NCBI GenBank assembly: GCA_900548345.1
Contig: URKA01000014.1
Coordinates: forward strand, 3,442 to 67,441
Reading direction: 5' to 3'
Origin: an uncultured Paraprevotella sp.
GTDB taxonomy: Bacteria > Bacteroidota > Bacteroidia > Bacteroidales > Bacteroidaceae
Length of the DNA: 64,000 nucleotides
Each line of letters begins with the position of its first letter. Position 1 is the first letter of the stretch. Below the pieces are notes generated by a model that did not search any database, had not been told where the DNA came from, and saw only the letters and a list, made by a program, of their open reading frames with translations. Below, in pieces: positions 8,453-17,304 of this stretch. Position numbers and translations under genes: made by a program.

Positions 8453-9904
8453 TCAGTATTGTATCTTTCGTACGGTTCCATCGCTATATTTGAAGATGTT
8501 GATGGCGCCGCGGCGCGGTGCGTCCAACAACTCACCCGTGATGGAATAGATGCGGTAGCTTATGCCGGTGGGAGTGGTCTTTGTCGATTCAATGCCGGCT
8601 ACGAAGTCTTCATATTCTTTCTGTCTGGCCCTGGCACGCTGCAGAATCGCGTTGAGTTCGTTCTCTATGGCGTCGCCGTCGAAGGGATAGTCCATCGTGA
8701 ACTCTCCGGCTTCGTATGCATTCTTGGTGTCGGTGCCTAATTTGGTGAGTTGGGATCTTATGCTATTGAGGTCGGAAGTGAATTCTTTGTACACGTCCTT
8801 GCATTCTTTTCGGATTGTATTGTAAGTGGAAGTACGCAAATCCTTCAATTCTTCGATTCTTGCCATCACTTCCTGATACTTCTTATAGAGGGCTCTATCT
8901 TCGGCGGTTTCCTTCTTCAGGTACTTGAAGTTGTTGGCGATAATCTTCTCTACAAGTTCTTTTCCTCGTGTCTGATAGCCGTTGCTTTCGTCCACACCCG
9001 CATAGTCCATCAGGATGATTCCGGTGGGGCCGGCCTCGTGTGTGTCCAGATAGTCGATGATGGTGGCATTCGTGTGGGTCGCGTTGTCGCGGTAACCGTT
9101 TGCCGTGGAGATGCTGCCGCTGTTATAGGCCGAGGCAAAGTTGTAAATCCATACGATAGAGCTTGTACTGAGGGTCTGGTGCTTTGTGCTGAAGTCAAGC
9201 ATGGCCTTGATAGAACCTAACTTTGCTTCCATATCCTCGGCTTTGGAGGTGTCGGCTTGGTCCTGCATATACAGCTTGCCCAACGCGCCGTTCGGACCGA
9301 TGATTTGGCCGTTGGTCTGCGCGTTCCAGTCAATCCATCCGCACCAGTTTTTGAAAAAGCCGCCGATAGGTGTCGTGTCGTATGTGTCGCGGCTCAGCAA
9401 CAGAATTTTTCCGCGCATGTCACCTACGGTCAGGTCGGGGCGGAAGTCGATGAGAAAGTCCTTCAAATCGTCGCGTCCGGTCAACTCAAGCAACATGGTC
9501 TTGTATTGGTCTTTCTCCTTGTCATAATTCGTGGCATACAGCAGATGTATGATGGCAAACTCGGACGGACTCTTGATCAAAGAGTCACGCAGTTGGTAAA
9601 GAGCATCGTCGAAGCGGACTTTTGTGTCGGCAATACCATGGTAAATGGCCAAATGGTCACCCGAAACTTTTGGACGCATATCAAAAGCGCGGATACCGAT
9701 ACTCCATTGTGTGGCAATGTCGATGTCCTGTGTCTGTGAGAACGAAGCAAGGCTCATGTCCTTGTTTGTGGCTGTATCATGTGTACCGGGAATGGAAAGC
9801 ACGGATACATAGGTCGCGTCTGGAAGCGGTTCCATCCAGTCATCGGCCGAAACTGTTGTGCATAAGCCGCACAAGGCTAATAAAGTCAGGTATGTCTTTT
9901 TCAT
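8453..9904 (-). CDS. Secreted PI-PLC X-domain protein
   Basis: A 483-residue secreted protein similar to bacterial phosphatidylinositol-specific phospholipase C, which cleaves PI or GPI anchors. After the signal peptide (MKKTYLTLLALCGLCTTVSA) the X-domain core is visible: SIPGTHDT with catalytic His42, GIRAFDMRP and IYHG with His89, then KGWCG-like and ILLLSRD strands. The C-terminal part (about 320-440) is charged and helical, and the last ~35 residues (GISYRIYSITGELL...) resemble the short C-terminal beta module seen on many secreted Bacteroidales proteins. The start at 9904 is chosen because it begins the signal peptide; an in-frame ATG nine codons earlier overlaps the promoter. Activity on PI is not proven. 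Confidence 0.82.
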   Translation of the reverse strand: MKKTYLTLLALCGLCTTVSADDWMEPLPDATYVSVLSIPGTHDTATNKDMSLASFSQTQDIDIATQWSIGIRAFDMRPKVSGDHLAIYHGIADTKVRFDDALYQLRDSLIKSPSEFAIIHLLYATNYDKEKDQYKTMLLELTGRDDLKDFLIDFRPDLTVGDMRGKILLLSRDTYDTTPIGGFFKNWCGWIDWNAQTNGQIIGPNGALGKLYMQDQADTSKAEDMEAKLGSIKAMLDFSTKHQTLSTSSIVWIYNFASAYNSGSISTANGYRDNATHTNATIIDYLDTHEAGPTGIILMDYAGVDESNGYQTRGKELVEKIIANNFKYLKKETAEDRALYKKYQEVMARIEELKDLRTSTYNTIRKECKDVYKEFTSDLNSIRSQLTKLGTDTKNAYEAGEFTMDYPFDGDAIENELNAILQRARARQKEYEDFVAGIESTKTTPTGISYRIYSITGELLDAPRRGAINIFKYSDGTVRKIQY

Positions 9905-9928
9905 ATTTAATATGTTTAGGTTTGCAGG

Positions 9929-9936
9929 CAAATATA
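9929..9936 (-). promoter_or_regulatory. Promoter -7 box of the PI-PLC gene
   Basis: The minus strand reads TATATTTG 24 bases before the start codon. Confidence 0.5.
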
Positions 9937-10036
9937 ATATGTTTCTTCTATAAAGAAATAGATGTCTTCAAAGTAGGCGTGTTTTTGTCAACTTTTGGCG
10001 TAAATAAATTAAGAATATGTGGCTGTCAGCTTTGCT

Positions 10037-12661
10037 TTATTCGGGGATGACCTCCTGCATGTAAATGGCTGCCAGACTCCATGTGGCCGCATCGTTTGTG
10101 CATACGTTCGGATTCTCGTCGATGGGTGCGGGCACTTCGGGTGCGACGATTCGCTTTACTTCAAAAGGTTTGTCGTTCCCCCACACGTGCCAGAGTTCGT
10201 CCCATGCCTCGGCAGCCCATTGCTTGTTGCCTGTTTTGTATGCCGCATAAGCCTTCAGGCGGGTTACGGGAAAACGGTTGCGGGTGATTGTATGGGCTTT
10301 CTCCCTGTATTCGGCGGCATGCGTCAGCCACACTTTGTTCCATGCCGGTATGTCGAGCATTTCCATCATCTCATTCATGAGTTGAAAACCGCCCATGATG
10401 GTCATCAGGTGGTTGGTGTGCTGCAGGGTGGGGTCGCCTTCGTAACTGAGTTCTCCGGTAGCCGGATTGAAGCCCAGTACGCCCGGTCCTGTAAACAACC
10501 CGTTGGGAAGGGAGGCGATGCTTTTCATTCCGGCGATAATCTTGTCGCGGTAAACCTTGTTTCCCGTACGTTCCCATTCCGTCATCCAGTTGCCGGCGTA
10601 TGCAAGCCAGTCCGGCCCGATGCGCAACCGGGCGGGAGCCGTGCAAGGATATTGGCTGCGTGGTAATGCCAGACGCATGGGGTCGATGGTGTACAGCATT
10701 TGTTCGGCATCCTTAACCTCGGTCATCAGGTCGCCGAAGCGTTCGTCGGTGGTCAGGTAATAGCTGAAGCGGTTCCATGCCGCCTGACTGATACGTGCCT
10801 CTTTGGCACCACATCCCCAATGGCTTACATTGTGTCGTGAACCTAATCCCGAGTAAGGGCCGAGGTGATAGACGTCGCATTCGGCCGTATGACGGCTCAT
10901 AGCCATGGCCAGTCGCCAAAGGTCTGCTCTTCCGGTGCGCAGGAAACTGTACCAGAGCCACATGTTGGAAGCCAGTTCCGTATTGTCCCACGCATATCCC
11001 CCCACGTCATATTTCCATTCGTGGCGTGCGGCGTCATAGGTGTGCATGAAGTCTCCGTAGTTCCAGAATCCGTACCATTTATGTTGTTCTACGGCTTTTA
11101 CATAATAGTTCAGGAAGTCGTCCAGACGGTCCTCGACTTTTGCCCTCCGCTCGTTGCTGCGGTCGGGCAGGCTCCAGATGCCGAAAGCATGCTTGGCGTG
11201 CAGATATTCCGGTGTGCAGACGAGCTGTGCGTCCTGTGCCAACAAGCGTGCCTTGCGTGCGGTCTCCGTTTTTCCAGGGTAGGCACTTTCGGGAGCGATG
11301 GTCAGCGTGTGTGTGCGTGCCACGCCGTATGGTGTGCTCATGCCTTTCTGTACATCCTCGTAGCTGGCTTCCAGGTCATGTGCCACATAATCATAGTGTC
11401 GCAGGTCCATCGGTTCGGCATCGGGAGTCCACATCCATACGGTCAGTAATGCCTGGTCTTCGCATGCGCTGTCCACCTGTAATGCCGTGGGGTAACTCTG
11501 CCAGAAGTCCTTTAACGAAACGCCCAGTCCGCCGCTCACGTCGCCGACAAAGGCATATCCTGGGGCGCGGCTGCCTGAAAATGTTCCGAGCCACGGACGG
11601 TCCGAGTGGGTCCGTTTGCGTATGGAGAAAGCATCTGCCGTGGTCTGGCTCAGGCGGAATCCGTTCCATGTGGCCCAATGGTCGAGCAGATGCTTGTTCT
11701 TGGTGTCAAATTCCTCGTATTCCGGGATGCGTTCACCCCGCATCTGCCTTTCCTGCCAGGTCTTGTCGCCGTTCAGCGTCAGGATACGTCGTCCCGAAAG
11801 GGGCTGTACGGGTTCGGCCCATACTCCTCCTTCGGCCGTGGCAAAAGCCACATGGCGGTTGTAGGCCGCTTCGCGCATGGGGACTCCGAAGCGTATGCCT
11901 AAACTGCGGATGAAATCCTTTTCCGCATCGCCGTTGAATACGAACGTATGCACCATCCTCACCTGTTCGCTGCCGGCATAGAAATACAAACGCACGGTGA
12001 AGGGCAGCCATTCGCGTCTCTTACCGTCGGTGTAATGACCGTCGAGACGAAGCAATGCACGTATGGTTCCGATACGCTCTATCGTCACACGTTCCAGTTC
12101 TCCCTTGTAATCTGTGAAATGAATGGTTTTTCCATCCTCGGCCGCAAGACTGTTCTGTGTCGTGCAGCAAAGTTCCGCCGCACCGCCTATCCGGCGTCCG
12201 TTCATGCAAAGGCTGTCCAACAGACAGTGTCCGGACTTGGGGATATAAGCCTCAATCTTTCCGGTTGACACGACATAATGTGTAGGCTGCTCGGTTACAT
12301 GTATGTTTTCATACGCAGCTATCGGCTTGTGCGCTTCTTTCCGGTTGACAGTCTCAAAATGCAAAGTCTCCGCGTCGGCTTTCGCCACAGTGGCCAAACC
12401 AGCCCATTTCACCGAGCCGTCCGGCCAGCAGGCCATAGTCCAGCAGTCTGCCGGTATGATGTTTCCTGTGTGGTCTTTCAGTACGACTGTCTTTCCGGCT
12501 TTCAGTTCACCCTTGGCGAAAGGTATGCCGAAACTGACGGGACAATCCGTATCCGGTTTCCCGTCCACCCAATGCAATTCGCCGGACACCGGGCCTTTGT
12601 TTTGTGCGGTGAGGTGACATGCGCATATTCCTGCCAATAAGATAGAGATTAGGTTCTTCAT
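10037..12661 (-). CDS. Exo-rhamnogalacturonan lyase family protein (PcRGLX/YetA-like, PL26)
   Basis: An 874-residue secreted protein (signal MKNLISILLAGICACHLTAQ) with the three-part layout of the PcRGLX/YetA family: an N-terminal beta domain (WVDGKPDTDCPVSFGIPFAK, DCWTMACWPDGSVKWAG), a middle beta domain, and a C-terminal alpha/alpha barrel (YAWDNTELASNMWLWYSFLRTGR, HYNVSHWGCGAKEAR-like). The fungal founder removes disaccharides from the end of the rhamnogalacturonan-I backbone by beta-elimination. It is divergent from the GH105 gene, whose enzyme would act on the unsaturated products, which supports the same pathway. Assignment is by family resemblance. Confidence 0.82.
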   Translation of the reverse strand: MKNLISILLAGICACHLTAQNKGPVSGELHWVDGKPDTDCPVSFGIPFAKGELKAGKTVVLKDHTGNIIPADCWTMACWPDGSVKWAGLATVAKADAETLHFETVNRKEAHKPIAAYENIHVTEQPTHYVVSTGKIEAYIPKSGHCLLDSLCMNGRRIGGAAELCCTTQNSLAAEDGKTIHFTDYKGELERVTIERIGTIRALLRLDGHYTDGKRREWLPFTVRLYFYAGSEQVRMVHTFVFNGDAEKDFIRSLGIRFGVPMREAAYNRHVAFATAEGGVWAEPVQPLSGRRILTLNGDKTWQERQMRGERIPEYEEFDTKNKHLLDHWATWNGFRLSQTTADAFSIRKRTHSDRPWLGTFSGSRAPGYAFVGDVSGGLGVSLKDFWQSYPTALQVDSACEDQALLTVWMWTPDAEPMDLRHYDYVAHDLEASYEDVQKGMSTPYGVARTHTLTIAPESAYPGKTETARKARLLAQDAQLVCTPEYLHAKHAFGIWSLPDRSNERRAKVEDRLDDFLNYYVKAVEQHKWYGFWNYGDFMHTYDAARHEWKYDVGGYAWDNTELASNMWLWYSFLRTGRADLWRLAMAMSRHTAECDVYHLGPYSGLGSRHNVSHWGCGAKEARISQAAWNRFSYYLTTDERFGDLMTEVKDAEQMLYTIDPMRLALPRSQYPCTAPARLRIGPDWLAYAGNWMTEWERTGNKVYRDKIIAGMKSIASLPNGLFTGPGVLGFNPATGELSYEGDPTLQHTNHLMTIMGGFQLMNEMMEMLDIPAWNKVWLTHAAEYREKAHTITRNRFPVTRLKAYAAYKTGNKQWAAEAWDELWHVWGNDKPFEVKRIVAPEVPAPIDENPNVCTNDAATWSLAAIYMQEVIPE

Positions 12662-12686
12662 TTCTGTGTTATATTAATAAGGTATA

Positions 12687-12694
12687 CAAAAATA
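12687..12694 (-). promoter_or_regulatory. Promoter -7 box of the PL26-like gene
   Basis: The minus strand reads TATTTTTG in the 128-bp divergent intergenic region, 25 bases before the start codon. Confidence 0.5.
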
Positions 12695-12738
12695 ATCATT
12701 TCTTTTAGAAAAGTCCTCCTATATTGCCAAATAATATT

Positions 12739-12746
12739 TATCTTTG
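12739..12746 (+). promoter_or_regulatory. Promoter -7 box of the GH105-DUF4861 operon
   Basis: TATCTTTG, 43 bases before the GH105 start. Together with the minus-strand box at 12687-12694 it defines a divergent promoter pair. Confidence 0.55.
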
Positions 12747-12789
12747 TTTTCCGTAAGGATGTATAATTAACCTAATTAACTTGACGAAT

Positions 12790-14217
12790 ATGAGAAACAT
12801 TCATCTGCTCATCTGCCTTGCCTTTGGCACGGGAGTCGTTTCCTGTACATCGAAAACCTCGGAAAAGGAAGCGGACATTAACGACATGACCACACCTCTG
12901 CATCTCTTGCAGCCTGAATACAAGGTGCCTTACGGTGAACTTACGGTTGCCGGTGTGAAAGCCGATATCGATAAGGTGTTCGGCTATATTGAGAAAAACA
13001 CTCCCGTCAGGGTGCTGGACAAGGACGGAAAGGAAGTGACCGACTATGAGAATATCGCACATGGCGCGACGCTTGACAGGGGGGCCTTTCGTATAGGCAG
13101 TTACGAATGGGGGGTGACTTATCAGGCATTGCTTGATGCGGCGGACGCTACCGGAGATGCGCGCTATAAGGATTACGTTGTACGCCGTTTCCGTTTCCTG
13201 GCGGAAGTGGCCCCGAAATTCCGTGAATTGTATGAGAAATACAAAGATACCGACCCGCAGATGGAGCAGATATTGCATCCGCGTGCGTTGGATGATGCCG
13301 GTGCCATGTGTTGCGCCATGATGAAAGCCAGCGTTGGAGAACCGGAGCTTCAGCTGGACAGCCTGATTGAAAATTATTTCCATTTCATCGAGAAAGTACA
13401 ATACCGTCTGCCGGACGGGACATTCGCACGCCATCGTCCGCAGCACAATACCGTTTGGCTCGACGATATGTTCATGGGCGTGCCGTCGATTGCCTATCGC
13501 GGTATTTACAAACCGGAAGAAGCGCAAAAATACTTCGATGAATCCGCGAAAATCAGCATGCAGTTTGTCAGAAGGATGTTTGTACCCGAAAAGAATCTCT
13601 ACCGTCATGGTTTCGTGGAGGGATTGCATCAGCAACCTACTTACCATTGGGCACGTGCCAACGGATGGGCCATCCTGACCAACTGCGAGGTGCTGGATGC
13701 GCTGCCGGAAGACCATCCGCAGAGGGAAGCGCTGCTTGAACAACTCCGGTTGCACATCAAGGGGCTGGCAAACTATCAGAGTTCGGAAGGCTTCTGGCAT
13801 CAGCTTATCGACCGCAACGACTCTTATCTGGAGACTTCCGCTACGGCCATATATGTATATTGCATTGCGCACGCCATCAACAAGGGATGGATAGACGGCA
13901 TCACCTACGGCCCCGTTGCCCAGTTGGGTTGGCATGCCGTCAGCACGAAGATACTGGAAGGCGGACAGGTGGACGGCACTTGTGTAGGCACGGGAATGGG
14001 ATTCGACCCTGCATTCTACTATTACCGTCCGGCCAACTACCAGGCAGCTCATGGCTACGGTCCTGTCATCTGGGCCGGTGCCGAGATGATTCGCCTGCTC
14101 GGCAAATGGTATCCGCGCACGAACGACAGCGGACTGCACTATTATGATGTAAAACAAACCAATCCATCGCCGCTTTTCTATCTTACGGAAGACGGTAGCG
14201 GTGTGGCGGTGGAATAA
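12790..14217 (+). CDS. GH105 unsaturated rhamnogalacturonyl hydrolase (lipoprotein)
   Basis: A 475-residue (alpha/alpha)6 enzyme that hydrolyses the unsaturated galacturonyl residue left by rhamnogalacturonan lyases. The N-terminus is a lipoprotein signal (MRNIHLLICLAFGTGVVSCTS). Family blocks seen are WLDDMFMGVP with the catalytic-type Asp, HWARANGWAI and LETSATAIYVY. The ATG at 12790 is chosen over the TTG three codons upstream. The next gene starts 12 bases after the stop, so the two are probably cotranscribed, and the divergent neighbour is a PL26-like lyase that would supply its substrate. Confidence 0.88.
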   Translation: MRNIHLLICLAFGTGVVSCTSKTSEKEADINDMTTPLHLLQPEYKVPYGELTVAGVKADIDKVFGYIEKNTPVRVLDKDGKEVTDYENIAHGATLDRGAFRIGSYEWGVTYQALLDAADATGDARYKDYVVRRFRFLAEVAPKFRELYEKYKDTDPQMEQILHPRALDDAGAMCCAMMKASVGEPELQLDSLIENYFHFIEKVQYRLPDGTFARHRPQHNTVWLDDMFMGVPSIAYRGIYKPEEAQKYFDESAKISMQFVRRMFVPEKNLYRHGFVEGLHQQPTYHWARANGWAILTNCEVLDALPEDHPQREALLEQLRLHIKGLANYQSSEGFWHQLIDRNDSYLETSATAIYVYCIAHAINKGWIDGITYGPVAQLGWHAVSTKILEGGQVDGTCVGTGMGFDPAFYYYRPANYQAAHGYGPVIWAGAEMIRLLGKWYPRTNDSGLHYYDVKQTNPSPLFYLTEDGSGVAVE

Positions 14218-14229
14218 TGTCCGGCATCG

Positions 14230-15447
14230 ATGAATACTCATTTTTTTACAGCTTTCGGGCTTGGTGTGCTATGCGTGGCGACTGGCATGGCACGTACGCG
14301 TACGTTCGGCATTACCGTGCAGAATCCGTCCGGCTATGAGCGTAAGTCGCAGCCTGTGGTGCTTGCCTTGTCACGTCATGCAGACTTTGCCGTGACAAAG
14401 GCTGTGGTAAAGGTCGGCGAAAAAGAACTGCCGTCTCAATTGGATGACATGGACGGCGACCTGAGAGCGGACGAACTTGCGTTCGTGGCAGACATTCCGG
14501 CTGGTGCGACTCAATGCTTTACCATTATCTTGTCCGATGAAACCGGACAAAATACTTATGAGCAGCAGACCGATGCCTATATCAAGCTGAACGACATCAA
14601 GGAGAAACATCCCCGCGTGCTCTCCGTCACCTATCCGGGAGATGCCGATATATTGGATATGTACAACAGTATTTACGGACATGGGGCGGTGTTTGAAAAC
14701 CATCTGATGGCTTACCGTATTTATATGGACCACCGCCAAAGCATAGACCTCTACGGCAAGACTTCTCCGCAGCTGGAGATGAATGTCACGGGATTCTATA
14801 CGACCGACGCGCAACTTGCCCAAGGCTACGGGTGTGACATCCTTTGGGCCGGACAGTCGGTAGGTGCGGGGTCTTTCCGCGGGTATCGCAACGAACAGCC
14901 CTGTTACATTGATACGGTGGCTTGGAGGCGGCAGACTGTCATGGCTTCCGGACCGGTGCGTTCCATTGTGGAGGTGGCCGACAAACATTGGGTTTATAAG
15001 GGCCGTCCGATTGACATGACGCAACGTTACACGCTCTATGCCGGTCGTCGTGATGTGAGTGTGGACATTCGTATTGAAGGGGCGTCTGCGGAAGAAATCT
15101 TCTGCACCGGTATCCAGAAGTTGGAAGAGCAGCCGGTCGGATTTATCCGCGACAACGGCCTTTGCGGAAGTTGGGGATTCAATGTGCCGGAAAAGAGTGC
15201 TCCAGAGCACCGTGAAGGGGTCGGGCTTGGTTTGTATGTGCATCCGGACAACCGTAAGGCCATGAAAGAAGACAGTTACAATTATCTTACTTTATTGCGC
15301 ACCGACGATAACGGCTGTATACGCTATACCGTTGCTACATGTGCGGAACGCGAAAACGGCGGATTCAAGAATGCCGGCAATTGGTTCGACTATCTTACGC
15401 AATGGCGTGATGAACTTTCCACGCCTTGTGTCATCGAAGAACAGTAA
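14230..15447 (+). CDS. Secreted DUF4861 family protein
   Basis: A 405-residue secreted protein of mainly beta type. It has a short signal (MNTHFFTAFGLGVLCVATGMA) and the features of DUF4861 proteins: an N-terminal NPSGYERKSQPVVLAL segment, YGHGAVFENHLMAYRIY and WNxxWVYKGRPIDMTQRY-like regions. Members are commonly encoded beside GH105 and pectin or other uronate lyases, and the gene follows the GH105 gene by 12 bases. Function not established from sequence; a role in handling uronic acid oligosaccharides is inference from context. Confidence 0.78.
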   Translation: MNTHFFTAFGLGVLCVATGMARTRTFGITVQNPSGYERKSQPVVLALSRHADFAVTKAVVKVGEKELPSQLDDMDGDLRADELAFVADIPAGATQCFTIILSDETGQNTYEQQTDAYIKLNDIKEKHPRVLSVTYPGDADILDMYNSIYGHGAVFENHLMAYRIYMDHRQSIDLYGKTSPQLEMNVTGFYTTDAQLAQGYGCDILWAGQSVGAGSFRGYRNEQPCYIDTVAWRRQTVMASGPVRSIVEVADKHWVYKGRPIDMTQRYTLYAGRRDVSVDIRIEGASAEEIFCTGIQKLEEQPVGFIRDNGLCGSWGFNVPEKSAPEHREGVGLGLYVHPDNRKAMKEDSYNYLTLLRTDDNGCIRYTVATCAERENGGFKNAGNWFDYLTQWRDELSTPCVIEEQ

Positions 15448-15606
15448 CATGGGACATTGAAGTAAACATGCGTGGCATGTGCTGTCTTTTCCTGTTTCTT
15501 TATCGCGCGTGCGGGATGAAAGAACAGGGAGGGGAAACCGTATGTTTCTCGGCATATTCGATTGCTTTCTTGGAGATTCTTTGTAAATTTGTATCTAAGC
15601 GCTGAT

Positions 15607-15711
15607 ATGAAATGTGGGGATATGAAACAAATATGTCCGAACGGGCCATCAAGCCATACCGACGCGCTGGGTATGCGTGAGGCTCAGGCGATGGTTTATG
15701 CTCAAAATTGA
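15607..15711 (+). other. Possible 34-codon ORF ahead of the Nudix gene
   Basis: An ATG-initiated frame of 34 codons (MKCGDMKQICPNGPSSHTDA...) ends with TGA overlapping the in-frame ATG at 15708 upstream of the Nudix start. A -7-like TAAATTTG lies near 15585. It could be a leader peptide or chance. The rest of the 15448-15722 gap shows nothing else. Confidence 0.2.
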
Positions 15712-15722
15712 ATGTTATTGAT

Positions 15723-16259
15723 ATGAAAGACGAACACCCTTTTGCACAATTCCATTATTGCCCCAAGTGCGGTTCGCCGCGCTTCGTGGAGCACAACTGC
15801 AAGTCGAAGGAATGCCTCGACTGCAGATTCGTATATTATTTCAATCCGAGTGCGGCTGTGGTCGCGGTCATTTTCAATGAGCGGGACGAACTGTTGGTGT
15901 GCAGGCGCGGCAAAGAGCCGGCCAAAGGTACATTGGACCTGCCGGGAGGCTTCTCGGACTGCTTTGAAACGAGTGAGGAGAGCGTGGCCCGCGAGGTGAA
16001 AGAAGAGACGGGGCTGGAGGTGGACAAGACGGATTTTCTCTTTTCGTTGCCTAACACCTATCTCTATTCCGGTTTTCTTGTGCATACGGTTGACAATTTC
16101 TTCCGGTGCGACGTAAAGGATGCGGCGGGAGCACATGCCATGGACGATGCCGCCGAACTGTTGTGGATTCCGCTGAAAGACATCCGACCGGAGGCTTTCG
16201 GACTGGATTCGGTACGGAAGGGGATAGAAAAGATACTGTCCGGCCGGAAAACGCGCTGA
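15723..16259 (+). CDS. Nudix hydrolase with N-terminal zinc ribbon
   Basis: A 178-residue protein. The N-terminus holds a four-Cys zinc ribbon (YCPKCGSPRF ... CKSKECLDCRF) like that of NADH pyrophosphatases. The Nudix box follows: GGFSDCFETSEESVAREVKEETGL read as G-x5-E-x7-R-E-V-x-E-E-x-G, which binds the catalytic metal. Nudix enzymes hydrolyse nucleoside diphosphates linked to another group; the substrate here is unknown. ATG 15723 gives MKDEHPFAQFHYCPKCG; the in-frame ATG at 15708 is possible. Convergent with the S41 gene, with 6 bases between. Confidence 0.85.
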   Translation: MKDEHPFAQFHYCPKCGSPRFVEHNCKSKECLDCRFVYYFNPSAAVVAVIFNERDELLVCRRGKEPAKGTLDLPGGFSDCFETSEESVAREVKEETGLEVDKTDFLFSLPNTYLYSGFLVHTVDNFFRCDVKDAAGAHAMDDAAELLWIPLKDIRPEAFGLDSVRKGIEKILSGRKTR

Positions 16260-16265
16260 GACCTC

Positions 16266-17285
16266 TTACTGCTTTAAGAACTCACGCGCCCTTTCTATCA
16301 GGGTGTCCTTGTTGCGTGCCACATCCTCTTGCGTGAGAGATACGTAGATGTCCGGCTCGATGCCGAATTCTATTTGCTGCATGTCTGCGTCGTACATCGG
16401 GCATGCCGAGAACCTTACAGACCACCCGTTGGGCAGTTCCGAAGAGAAAGGCATGCCTGAGCCGCCTCCCGTACGGTCGCCCATGACGGTGACCAAAGGA
16501 CATTCTTTCATGTTTCGCACGAAGGTGTTAGTGGCACTGTAGCATGAGCGGTTGGTCAGCAACACGGCCTTTTTCTGCCATCGTATGCCGTCCGAGGGGG
16601 TGATGTATTCGGCTGCCGGAGTGGAAAAGTCGTTGTGCCCTTTCCCTGTCTTGTGCGAAATGTAGCCCGCCAGACGTCTTTCGTTCGTAAACCTTTCGGC
16701 CAGCCGTTCCGCATACGTCAGTACACCGCCGGCATTCTCGCGTACGTCGATGATGAGGCCGTCGCAAAGTTTCAGATAAAACAACACTTCATCGAGATTT
16801 CCTTCGCCGATGGCAGAACTGAAACTCCCGTAATAGATGTAGCCTATGTTGTCGTCAAGGATTCTGTATTTCAGTCCGGATGCAATCCGGTAGTCCGTGC
16901 CGAGGTAAAGCCTGTGTATGCTGTCGTTGAAGTTGGCGGGATAGTCTTCATACCAACTCCAGTAGCGTCCCATGTCGGAAGGCGTATATAGGTTGACATG
17001 TCCGTCTTTCAGCTCGGCCAGCATGTCGCACAGCACCTCAAAGAGCTGCGCGGAATTCATCCCGTCATGTATGCGCGGACGGTATTTGGCGTACACTGCA
17101 TCCCATGCCATACAGCCGTTCTGTGCTTTGTAGTCGAGGAAGCAGTATTGTTCGTCTATGATGCGCCACAAGGCTTCAAAGTTGTTGACGGGGGTATTGT
17201 CCATCTCTTCTTCGCGTATGCAGGAGAGGCAGGACAAAGCCGTAACGATAACGACGGAACAAAAGAGAAATATGCGGTGTGTCAT
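16266..17285 (-). CDS. S41 family C-terminal-processing-type protease (lipoprotein)
   Basis: A 339-residue protein with a lipoprotein signal (MTHRIFLFCSVVIVTALSCLSC). It has the tail-specific protease fold: an N-terminal helical part (FEALWRIIDEQYCFLDYK), ELKDGHVNLYTP, the strand LCDGLIIDVRENAGG and LLTNRSCYSATNTF containing the serine nucleophile, then GDRTGGGSG. No PDZ domain is obvious between residues 100 and 150. This is the Tricorn/CtpA-like lipoprotein type common in Bacteroidales. It is third in a possible operon after parC and the DUF3316 gene (19-bp gap). Confidence 0.85.
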   Translation of the reverse strand: MTHRIFLFCSVVIVTALSCLSCIREEEMDNTPVNNFEALWRIIDEQYCFLDYKAQNGCMAWDAVYAKYRPRIHDGMNSAQLFEVLCDMLAELKDGHVNLYTPSDMGRYWSWYEDYPANFNDSIHRLYLGTDYRIASGLKYRILDDNIGYIYYGSFSSAIGEGNLDEVLFYLKLCDGLIIDVRENAGGVLTYAERLAERFTNERRLAGYISHKTGKGHNDFSTPAAEYITPSDGIRWQKKAVLLTNRSCYSATNTFVRNMKECPLVTVMGDRTGGGSGMPFSSELPNGWSVRFSACPMYDADMQQIEFGIEPDIYVSLTQEDVARNKDTLIERAREFLKQ

Positions 17286-17304
17286 GCAAGTGGGTTTGTA
17301 GAAG

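Noticed and set aside
12772..14241. 489-codon frame antisense to the GH105 gene
   Set aside because: The plus strand encodes a clear GH105 enzyme with catalytic motifs; the antisense frame has none.
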